A stretch of DNA of 64,000 nucleotides from Pseudomonas sp. Irchel 3A7. GTDB lineage: Bacteria > Pseudomonadota > Gammaproteobacteria > Pseudomonadales > Pseudomonadaceae. The position numbers and the translations under genes are program-made. The stretch's first letter is position 1; every line of letters starts with the position of its first letter. Location: NCBI RefSeq assembly GCF_900187565.1, contig NZ_FYED01000006.1:310001-374000 (forward strand), written 5' to 3'. The notes under the pieces are model-generated. The model saw only the letters and a list, made by a program, of their open reading frames with translations, was not told the DNA's origin and did not search any database. Shown in pieces: positions 45,948-53,812 of the stretch.

Positions 45948-46001
45948 TTTTCGGGTGACTAAAACACTGGATTCGTCCAACGACCTTCTATACTGGGAAA
46001 A

Positions 46002-46688
46002 ATGTGGAGCTGGAAAAGGAAGGCTGACTCTATTGCCGTGGGTTCGATCGGGAAAGGATTAGAGTTACTTACCTTGGACGATTCGGTAGAGGAGGTGGCC
46101 GTGCTAGCATTTACACACGAGGAACACCCCATTGAGGGCGGGATCGAGAAGACGATACTCGCGGGCGATGATGCAATCGCCACCGCTTACTTCCTATCAT
46201 CCTCACCTGATGCCCTGCTGGTCTGGCCATTGTCAGAAAATTCAAACGTGGGTGATGTACTCGACAAATTCGCCTCCGTTTTTTTGCAAGGACGTTCTAT
46301 TCCATTTGCTGGCGCCGATTGCGAGTATTGGGTCGGAGATACTTATTTTCGATCAGAAATAGCGGACTATCAAGGTGACGCCAACGGAATTATAGAGAAG
46401 TACGATTCTGACGCTTGTAAGCTCGGAAGGGCACTCGAATTACTCCGGCTGACATGCAACGGTATCTGCATTGAATTGACCTTCAGTGATCGGCCACATT
46501 ATGTCGACCGAGCTGCGGTTGCCGCGATGGATTTCGATGTAGACGCATTGAATGAGTTCCTTGTTTGGTTCCATCCCTATCGGGAAATTAACTACTATCG
46601 AGGCCAGCTAGATGAGGCTTTACGCAATGTATTGGGCGAGAGCTATATTTGCGGTGTGAAATCACAGGTTTCATCTTATGAGGGATGA
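46002..46688 (+). CDS. Hypothetical protein, first gene of the orphan cassette
   Basis: A 228-aa acidic soluble protein. A long alternating pattern of strands includes DALLVWPLSENSNVGDVLD and HYVDRAAVAAMDFDVDALN. No signal peptide, membrane segment or known family was recognised. The next two genes follow without spacing. The three genes sit between two repeat units and look like an inserted cassette. Confidence 0.6.
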   Translation: MWSWKRKADSIAVGSIGKGLELLTLDDSVEEVAVLAFTHEEHPIEGGIEKTILAGDDAIATAYFLSSSPDALLVWPLSENSNVGDVLDKFASVFLQGRSIPFAGADCEYWVGDTYFRSEIADYQGDANGIIEKYDSDACKLGRALELLRLTCNGICIELTFSDRPHYVDRAAVAAMDFDVDALNEFLVWFHPYREINYYRGQLDEALRNVLGESYICGVKSQVSSYEG

Positions 46689-47078
46689 ATGAACATGGGT
46701 CAGAAAGTGGGTAAGCACGGAGCACATTTTAACCTCGATGCGCTTCCTCCTAGTCTGTCAGTGAAAGGGGCTGGACAGATGTCTATCAGCCATGAGAATC
46801 GGTCAAGAGTACCGCTGATATTGTCCGTTTGTAGATTGGAGTCGCGTGATCTTCAGGTCGCTCTTTCGGCTCTGCCCACCGGGAAGGCAACGGTCGATAT
46901 TACCCTTTCCGCGTGTAGTCGATCGGGAGCACCTCACAAATCAAGCACTCCTATTGGCCAGTGGTCGGCAAATGCCCCTGGATACTGCACGATCGACGCA
47001 GAAATCAGAATCCTGAGTGCACCCTCGAAAGGACTACTCAGCGTCCTTATACCAAATGAAGATGTAACGGTGACTTAA
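46689..47078 (+). CDS. Hypothetical protein, second gene of the orphan cassette
   Basis: A 129-aa protein rich in Ser, Thr and small residues and predicted to be mostly beta. It starts directly after the previous stop codon, with GAGGG as ribosome site. No family was recognised. Confidence 0.5.
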   Translation: MNMGQKVGKHGAHFNLDALPPSLSVKGAGQMSISHENRSRVPLILSVCRLESRDLQVALSALPTGKATVDITLSACSRSGAPHKSSTPIGQWSANAPGYCTIDAEIRILSAPSKGLLSVLIPNEDVTVT

Positions 47079-47492
47079 ATGTCCTGGGAATGGCTCATCC
47101 TCATTGCGATTGTGCGATTGCTTTTCGTGATCGCGCCATTCCTCAAGATGATTGATCATTTTGCATTTTCTAAGGAGTACGCTGAAGAAGCTCAAGATTT
47201 TGCTAGGGCCTGCGCTTGCAAAGCTATGCTGCTGTCGTTTCCAGCATTGCAACTGATTAATCTACTTGCGATGGCGGACAAAAATTGCGGACAGTTAGGC
47301 GTTGCATCATTTCCACTTGCTGCGGGTTTTCTCCTGTCCGTGTTGATTGCCGTCTTATTGTTTTTCATTCCAGCACACTACTATAGGGGGGCGTTGAAGG
47401 GATTTTACTGGGTCTCAGGCGTTACGATTCTTGATGTGTTGTTGTCAATACTCGTGTTTCCAGAACTTTCAAAGCTGCTCTGTCACCATTAA
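47079..47492 (+). CDS. Hypothetical membrane protein, third gene of the orphan cassette
   Basis: A 137-aa protein with about three to four hydrophobic segments: at the N-terminus (LILIAIVRLLFVIAPFL), in the middle (AAGFLLSVLIAVLLFFIPA) and near the end (VSGVTILDVLLSILVF). It abuts the preceding gene. Together with the soluble first gene it could be a toxin-immunity or sensor pair, but nothing in the sequence proves this. Confidence 0.55.
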   Translation: MSWEWLILIAIVRLLFVIAPFLKMIDHFAFSKEYAEEAQDFARACACKAMLLSFPALQLINLLAMADKNCGQLGVASFPLAAGFLLSVLIAVLLFFIPAHYYRGALKGFYWVSGVTILDVLLSILVFPELSKLLCHH

Positions 47493-47836
47493 GGATCCAT
47501 CCTGCACATTATGATTTTATAGAGCGCAGTGTTTGTTTTGTAACTTTCGAACCCGAACCAAATACATGATTACACGAAGTGATTGTAACTTTAATACGGT
47601 TTTGGTCAGAACAAAATTAATGGAGAATTAAAGATTCTGAAGTAAAGCAGGAGAATCCTCCCGCGTTGTTTAAGTAAACGGAATCAGGCAATTCGAGAAC
47701 AGTATTCGCCTAACGTAGGCAGAAGCCTCAGCCCTAATCTGAGCCCATGCAGAAATTCAACTGCATCGGGTGAACCAGGTCAACGTTATCTGAACGACCC
47801 GGCCCTAAATCCTTGATTACGACCGGAGTCATCACC
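47493..47836. other. Gap containing the promoter of repeat copy 2
   Basis: The first 170 bases are AT-rich with no gene. From 47672 on the sequence is the duplicated promoter and leader seen before copy 1. Confidence 0.5.
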
Positions 47837-48046
47837 ATGAAAACTATTAGCCAACTGATCGCCGTCGCCACTATCGGCCTCAGCGTCAGCGTATTTGCGG
47901 TACCACGCCATCAGGAAGATCCTTTCTTTACCCAGACCACCAGACTGCAACCTGCCATGGCCTCCGATAGTTCGGATCGCACTCCTCAAGGCCAGATGTT
48001 CGCCGCTGATGGATCGGATCGCACTTTTGGACATCGCTTGGCATGA
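47837..48046 (+). CDS. Small secreted repeat protein, copy 2
   Basis: A 69-aa paralogue of the protein at 45618. It has the same signal peptide type (MKTISQLIAVATIGLSVSVFA) and linker (DPFFTQTTRLQ) but only two repeat units (SDSSDRTPQGQMFAADGSDR). Its ribosome region is shared with copy 1. Function is unknown. Confidence 0.75.
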   Translation: MKTISQLIAVATIGLSVSVFAVPRHQEDPFFTQTTRLQPAMASDSSDRTPQGQMFAADGSDRTFGHRLA

Positions 48047-48091
48047 GCACCTTTGTATGGCTCAGCCCAAGTTGGGTTTGATAAGCGAATA

Positions 48092-48125
48092 AAATGCCCT
48101 GCACGCAAAAGCGTGCAGGGCATTT
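48092..48125 (+). terminator. Terminator after copy 2
   Basis: A perfect 15-bp stem (48092-48106 with 48111-48125) and a 4-base loop of A residues. It matches the position of the copy 1 terminator. The T-run is short. Confidence 0.8.
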
Positions 48126-48189
48126 CTCGTTTCCAGGTGCTCATTGCTTAAGAGTAAAAATTCAAGCGTGCCTGCCCAGCAGGGTATTA

Positions 48190-50232
48190 CTACGACCTAT
48201 CCCAAAAGCCTTTCTTGATGGTCAGCGAGCACTCGCGATTGGCTGGGCCGCCATGAATGTAAGCCCTAGACAGTCCTTGGTTGAAGGTTTCGCAGCCAAT
48301 TTCAATCTGCACGCAGCCACTGCAGGAATTACCGACATCCGTGCATATGGGGTCGAATGCGCAGTTGAAGGCGAACATGCTGGCGTCATCAAACCAGGGC
48401 AGGAGATAGTGCTGGAATAACGTCAGCAACCCGCCGGCGGTATAATTCTGGACGGACGACACATAGAGGATGACCGACAAATCCATCGGTATCAGGTATT
48501 CCTGAATACTCTTGGAGTCATACCCAGTATGGCGGCGCGCAGTGAGCATGAGCGCATGGCTGATCGAATGCAGCAGGTTGAAAGGGGCACCTTCTTCGGG
48601 ATTGCGCGCCGGGATTTCCCTCGCTGCTCTGCCAGGATGCATAGCCAGGACGTGGTAGTGGCTCAACAGGTACGCATGACTGCGGGCTTTGTCATTGAGT
48701 ACCTCTTCATCAGGCGATTCGAGGTACGCCGAATCGATACACCAACGAAGCACCTTGCGAGGATCCAGTCGAATCCATAGAGCCTCTGTTTTCGCCGACA
48801 TCGCGTAGATGGACGTTTTGCCTTTCATGCCCTCATCGACGCGATCAGCAAAGGCGTTGAGCACTACAGGAGGAGCGTCAGGGTTGATTGAAGGGGCGCT
48901 TCTTTCCCGTGTGTACCCCAGCGTGGCCAAGACCACTCGAAGGTCAGGGATGTGCGTGATCGAATCGATCCCATAGCGTTCCTGTACACTCTGCCACTGA
49001 CCGGCAAGCACGTCTTTTTGCGCGATATCTGTGGTTTCTTCGATCTCCTGCTCGATCGTTCTGCCCTGGACATCGTGGGGCAAGAAAACGGCTTCGAGCG
49101 TGCGCCGATTGCTGACCAGTTCGATCAGGGTGCTGAGTTCTGGAATCAAATTGCGTATGGCACTGAAACAGCCGGTTGATGTCGCGAGCTTTGCCTCGAT
49201 CGTGGTTACCTCTTTTCGCGTTGAATCAAGCATCTGGGCCAAATCTTCGTCATCCTCGGCCATTACTTCATATTTCGCGATGCTGAGTCTTTTTCTCTCC
49301 AACTGCGTACGCAGGGCGGCCTGTTCGTTTGCATCGCTAATATTTGCCGAGAGCAACATGGAAAGTTTTTGTTCCAGCTCACGGCCAGATATCTTTTTCA
49401 GCAAAGCGAGCGCTATACCTTCGGCAACGTCTTGAGCCATGCCCTCGGCACTTTCGCTTGATCCTTGCAAGCACTGCAAGAGGCTGGCAATGAGCTTGCC
49501 CCTGTCTTCGCTCAGCGCAATGTACTGGGTACTCTGGGCGTAGAAAGACTCACCGCTGGTGAGTGGTGTTCCACGCTTTTGAATTTCGGCACCAAACAAA
49601 GCACTGCACGCGGGGCACTCGTCCTGATATGAGCCCGACAGCTTATCGCCGGTTTCCACATCAAAAAACGATGAGTGGAAGAACGAACCGGCATCTCGGT
49701 AGCCGATGCTGGTGGATCGACGAGCGGGGTGCGGAATGTGGACGGGGCTTGCGTAACCGCACCGATGTACCGAAACGTAAGGAAGCTGGATCATTTCTCC
49801 CGAGCAACCTCTGCGTTTGCAAGGGATGAAGCTCCTGCCATTGTGCTCTCTGATCCGGGACTGCATTTTGGAAAGCGTCCGGTCATCTGGCTCGCGGGCG
49901 TCGTAAAAATCAAGCACTTTGCAACGCCTGCAGGTGAGAATAAGTGGTGCAGGGGAGACAAAAATTTCAGATGGAGATTGGATTTCCAGACGCTTCTTTT
50001 CTGCGGCGGTCAAAAAAGTTGGGTCGACCTCGCCACCGGCGCTTTCCCAGTCATGTACGAATGTCAGGACAGCTTCGCGCAGCTGTTGCTTATCAACCCC
50101 TTCCAGCGCTGAACCACTATTGTTGAGAATACCCATAACTCGACCGTACGCTTGGTTGCGAAGGCGCATGTAGGCTCCAGGGAGGAAGGCTTCCCTGAAA
50201 AGGCGGCTGCGACTCACATATTCCTTGTCCAT
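48190..50232 (-). CDS. DUF1998 protein (DrmB-like)
   Basis: A 680-aa protein that ends in a typical DUF1998 domain: LLHSISHALMLTARRHTGYD (His-x-x-x-His), GGLLTLFQHYLLPW, and the Cys cluster DPICTDVGNSCSGC with the following GCETFNQGLSRA. An N-terminal zinc-ribbon-like region (LTCRRCKVLDF, CKRRGCSG, DECPACSALF) and a coiled coil (about 290-370) precede it. It matches the DrmB partner of DISARM, which works with the DrmA helicase to restrict phage DNA. It is the last gene of the operon, 10 bases after the helicase, with GGAAGGA before the ATG. Confidence 0.85.
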   Translation of the reverse strand: MDKEYVSRSRLFREAFLPGAYMRLRNQAYGRVMGILNNSGSALEGVDKQQLREAVLTFVHDWESAGGEVDPTFLTAAEKKRLEIQSPSEIFVSPAPLILTCRRCKVLDFYDAREPDDRTLSKMQSRIREHNGRSFIPCKRRGCSGEMIQLPYVSVHRCGYASPVHIPHPARRSTSIGYRDAGSFFHSSFFDVETGDKLSGSYQDECPACSALFGAEIQKRGTPLTSGESFYAQSTQYIALSEDRGKLIASLLQCLQGSSESAEGMAQDVAEGIALALLKKISGRELEQKLSMLLSANISDANEQAALRTQLERKRLSIAKYEVMAEDDEDLAQMLDSTRKEVTTIEAKLATSTGCFSAIRNLIPELSTLIELVSNRRTLEAVFLPHDVQGRTIEQEIEETTDIAQKDVLAGQWQSVQERYGIDSITHIPDLRVVLATLGYTRERSAPSINPDAPPVVLNAFADRVDEGMKGKTSIYAMSAKTEALWIRLDPRKVLRWCIDSAYLESPDEEVLNDKARSHAYLLSHYHVLAMHPGRAAREIPARNPEEGAPFNLLHSISHALMLTARRHTGYDSKSIQEYLIPMDLSVILYVSSVQNYTAGGLLTLFQHYLLPWFDDASMFAFNCAFDPICTDVGNSCSGCVQIEIGCETFNQGLSRAYIHGGPANRECSLTIKKGFWDRS

Positions 50233-50242
50233 TTTTCCTTCC

Positions 50243-53200
50243 TCACCTGGCTATTGCCATGAATACTTGATCAGCCGCACTGTTGACTGGCTTGATCACA
50301 ATCTGGTTCTCGATGTCGCGAAACGAGCGGAAGGGGGCATACCCGAAGATGTCACCCAGTGCTTCGCTCAACGTCTGTTCGTTCTTGCTTCCCGGCCACC
50401 GCTCTAATTCAAAAAACGCGTTGTCGACACGGGTCATCAATGCGGTGTCAAACCCGGCGATCACTCGCGAGTCAAACGTATTGCTCAGCGCTGCCGGGAT
50501 GCGCAGCGCATTGATCACGACAGTTTTGATTTCTGCTGCAGCGGCCTTTCCCATGTCGCTTCGCAGTAGCGTGACAAGGTCGGTCACCCTGTGGCTCAGG
50601 TCGCCTCCCCATCTTTGCTGCGGGGCCCAGTTGAGCAGTACTGCCGACATGACCCCGGGTAGCGTGCGGTCGATGATGTTAGGAGCGAATCTGTTGATCG
50701 GAACCGAGTCAACCAGGCGATCAAGGAACGTGTGGTAGTCGCCGAAGTTCATGAAAACACCAGACTCAAACAGCTGATGTGATGAAAGCACGCAGAGCAC
50801 GATGCCCGGATGAACGCGGCCACTTCGAGCGGAGGCCTGGATGTATTCCGCCGTCGATTTTGGCCAGCCTGCGACGATCATGAAGTTTAATTCCGCGATG
50901 TCGACTCCGTGCGACACAACGCTGGTGGCAATGATGTGTCGGCAGGTGTCATCAGCATCCTTGGTTTCGACATGGCGAATTGCGTCGAGGATCATGTCCA
51001 GGCGGGTTTCGCCATCCAGCAACCGAGCTTTACGCTCCAAATTGGTCTTGCTGTTGACCTCCTCCATGTATCGCATGATTTCGGTGATGCTGCGTTTGCT
51101 GTTGGCATACACCAGGTCGGTGTTCAGGTTTTTCTCGATGTAACGAAGGGCTTCCTGATTCTGGCCATTGGTTATGCCGATTGCCTTGAGCAGTTGTGCG
51201 TCACCGTTTGCAAGCTTGCCTCGCCAGTCATCTACCTGATCCAGGAAGCGAGAACTGGCTTCCGCCACCGCTTTCATGGCAACACGGCCACGACCGATGG
51301 GGAGAATCCCTGCAAACCAGCGACGAATCAGGTGTGAGCCTGTCTCGTCATCCTTCGCTTTGCGAGCATAGAAGGACTCGCCCTGGTTGACGCCGGGGGC
51401 AGGGAAGCGAACGGCGTTGCGCAGGTACAGGTGATGGATGTGATCTTCGAAATCCTTGATGGTGGCTGTTGCCGAGAGCACTTTGGGCGCACGCCCGCCG
51501 TGACTGATTTGCAGGGTGCTGAGCAAGGTCTCGTAATGAGCGTCAAAGTTGCCGAGGGATTCGCGAAGCAAGTGCAGCTCATCCTGAACCAGCAGCGAGA
51601 AACCTGGGTCTTTCATAGGGGAGGTGGGTACCACTCTGACCACGCTAGTGCGGGTATTGTTACCGCAGTCGAGGGCCTCCCATTTCTCGCTTCGTTGCTC
51701 GATGCGACGATGTTCACATTTGGATCTTTGAGAGAAGCCGTGCTCAGGGCAGAAGTAACGCGCCTCGCCAAAGAAGTTCACAAAACGATGGTTATGGCCT
51801 ATGACGGCGAGCTTATCCACTGTGCCCACAAGCACAGAAGGCAGATACCGGTAGCATTCTTCGTCTGAGACGTAGATACCAATCTCCCCCTGGATACCCT
51901 GTCCATGTTCTCCTGGATCGGCTTCGCAGTTCGACCAGCATTCGGGGTTGCTACATACATGCTTGATGCGCGCGCGAGCCATATCGGTCGCAACGCTGAT
52001 GGAGCCGGCGGTTCCGCAATAAGGGCAATCGGAGATGAACTGGTAGGACTTAAGGCGCTCGTCGCTGAAAGATGGCAGGAAGCCTTTCTGGACGTCTTCG
52101 CCATAAGTGCTGCTGACCCGGTTTGGCGTGCCTTCACCTGTGTAATAGCCAATCGTGAATGGCCATCCGCCAAGACGCTCACGGTGACGCAAGATGTTGG
52201 TCTGGGCGAGCACAAAGGAAAGCCGCTGGAATTGCTGAACGGACAACATCCGCAATGGAAATCTGAGCCAGGCAGTCGTGCCGTAATCGCGTCCCTTAAG
52301 CCGACCATAAAGCAACGCCATGCTGATGATACCGAGGTAAGCCTCGGTTTTGCCGCCGCCCGTGGCGAACCATAGTACGTCTGCTGTTTCCATGCTGCCT
52401 CGAAGTTCAGCCGAGGTGGCATGCCGTTCGTAGATCGATCGTATCTGCGAGAGAATGAAACCGAGTTGGAACAAGTGCCATCCGGTAAACCTTTTCCCCT
52501 GAATCTTGATGGCGGCGCCCATTGCTTCGTTCATCCATTGGAAACATTGACGCAGGTCGTCATGTTTGCGCAGAAGCTCAACACCGTCGCGAATCCGGCT
52601 GGTTTCCTCCTGAAAGGCATTGCGGTCAGCAATAGCAACATCCTTATCTGCCATCAGCCCTGCTGATTCCAATGCACTGATACGACTTGCCCATTCGCCG
52701 AGGTAGCGCTCTTGCGTTTTCAGGAAGCTGTCGCAAACCAGGAGTGGATCGCGGGCAAGCATGTCATAGCTCGGGGCTGAGTCCATTCCGACTTCAGCAG
52801 GCGATGGAGCGTCAACCCGGGGCTGAGCGTAGGTAGGCATTCCATCCGTCATGAACAGCTTATTTTCTACCTCAACGACCGCACAGCTGATGCCGTAGCC
52901 AGGAAGGCCGTCATTATCGCGGTAGCGGTATTCTTCCGGCTGCAGACGATGTGGCACCTTATAGTTCTCGCCAGCAACGAGTTTGGTGACCAGGCGGGCA
53001 TCCAATAGGTATGGGGAGTCGACGCCAAAGACTCGGGCATGGTCGGTGGTCGTCTGGTTTTCCAAAAAAACTTCTAGCAGGAAGCTACCTTGGGCGTTCG
53101 TACCGAATGCTGACGGGGTAGGGCGAAGGCGTGCACGCAGGTTTATCGCATAGTTGAGGAGCGTATTTTGGTCGCTGACGATCTGCTCATGAACGGTGCG

Positions 53201-53803
53201 GTTGAGGCTCGTCTGATCGGCCAGAGCAGTGTCGCTCCAGTTGTAACCGAATTTCGCGTTGCCATTCGCATTCGTGTGACAGCGCCGCATGACCCGAGGA
53301 TCGCTAATCCATCGTTGTTGTTCCGCCTTCAGCACAGCTTCGATCGCAGCTTTCCCTGAGACCCACTCGTTGGGCTTGTGGGGGGCAAGATCAAGCATGA
53401 TTGATGAGAAACACACCGTGTAGCGCTTGTACGCTATGGGCAGGATTTGGCCCCTTTTTGGCGAACCGGCATCAAGCACCAGGTTTTCTTCTACGCTGCA
53501 TAAATCAGGAATGTAGCGATGCACGACATCGAATTGACCACTTAGCTCACATTTGATCCAACCGTCCTTATCGGGAGAGACCAAGAGCACGATGCCGATT
53601 GAGTTTGGAGGTTGTGGGCCTGTATAGGCGGGGTCGGGCGCTGCGCCCAGGCAGCCAACCAGGCTGATGCGATTGGGTTCGATGCCGTCATACAGTTTGC
53701 CGTCTTGTGGCAGTACATCCACGTCCTTGTCACTCAGCCGCAGGCGCATCTCTTCAAGAAATGCAGCCGTCAGGCCCATTTCTTCTCGGTAGTTGAGAGC
53801 CAT
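50243..53803 (-). CDS. SF2 helicase (DrmA-like, DISARM-type)
   Basis: An 1186-aa superfamily 2 helicase. Motif I is ATGGGKTEAYLG (near residue 480), motif II is QDELHLLRES with DELH (near residue 740), motif III is LSATATI, and motif VI is QASARSGRVHPG. Between I and II is a zinc-finger insert (DCPYCGTAG, then CSNPECWSNC, then CPEH...CEH). The N-terminal 470 residues have no recognised fold. The layout and the following DUF1998 protein match DrmA of DISARM. The gene is 9 bases from its upstream neighbour and 10 from the DUF1998 gene. Confidence 0.87.
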   Translation of the reverse strand: MALNYREEMGLTAAFLEEMRLRLSDKDVDVLPQDGKLYDGIEPNRISLVGCLGAAPDPAYTGPQPPNSIGIVLLVSPDKDGWIKCELSGQFDVVHRYIPDLCSVEENLVLDAGSPKRGQILPIAYKRYTVCFSSIMLDLAPHKPNEWVSGKAAIEAVLKAEQQRWISDPRVMRRCHTNANGNAKFGYNWSDTALADQTSLNRTVHEQIVSDQNTLLNYAINLRARLRPTPSAFGTNAQGSFLLEVFLENQTTTDHARVFGVDSPYLLDARLVTKLVAGENYKVPHRLQPEEYRYRDNDGLPGYGISCAVVEVENKLFMTDGMPTYAQPRVDAPSPAEVGMDSAPSYDMLARDPLLVCDSFLKTQERYLGEWASRISALESAGLMADKDVAIADRNAFQEETSRIRDGVELLRKHDDLRQCFQWMNEAMGAAIKIQGKRFTGWHLFQLGFILSQIRSIYERHATSAELRGSMETADVLWFATGGGKTEAYLGIISMALLYGRLKGRDYGTTAWLRFPLRMLSVQQFQRLSFVLAQTNILRHRERLGGWPFTIGYYTGEGTPNRVSSTYGEDVQKGFLPSFSDERLKSYQFISDCPYCGTAGSISVATDMARARIKHVCSNPECWSNCEADPGEHGQGIQGEIGIYVSDEECYRYLPSVLVGTVDKLAVIGHNHRFVNFFGEARYFCPEHGFSQRSKCEHRRIEQRSEKWEALDCGNNTRTSVVRVVPTSPMKDPGFSLLVQDELHLLRESLGNFDAHYETLLSTLQISHGGRAPKVLSATATIKDFEDHIHHLYLRNAVRFPAPGVNQGESFYARKAKDDETGSHLIRRWFAGILPIGRGRVAMKAVAEASSRFLDQVDDWRGKLANGDAQLLKAIGITNGQNQEALRYIEKNLNTDLVYANSKRSITEIMRYMEEVNSKTNLERKARLLDGETRLDMILDAIRHVETKDADDTCRHIIATSVVSHGVDIAELNFMIVAGWPKSTAEYIQASARSGRVHPGIVLCVLSSHQLFESGVFMNFGDYHTFLDRLVDSVPINRFAPNIIDRTLPGVMSAVLLNWAPQQRWGGDLSHRVTDLVTLLRSDMGKAAAAEIKTVVINALRIPAALSNTFDSRVIAGFDTALMTRVDNAFFELERWPGSKNEQTLSEALGDIFGYAPFRSFRDIENQIVIKPVNSAADQVFMAIAR

Positions 53804-53812
53804 GGTTCGTCC

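Larger units (their letters stand above)
47672..48125 (+). repeat. Duplicated unit, copy 2
   Basis: The direct repeat of 45453-45947. It contains the second small secreted gene and its terminator. Confidence 0.85.

Noticed and set aside
51431..52375. Plus-strand frames inside the helicase gene
   Set aside because: The minus strand encodes all helicase motifs continuously.
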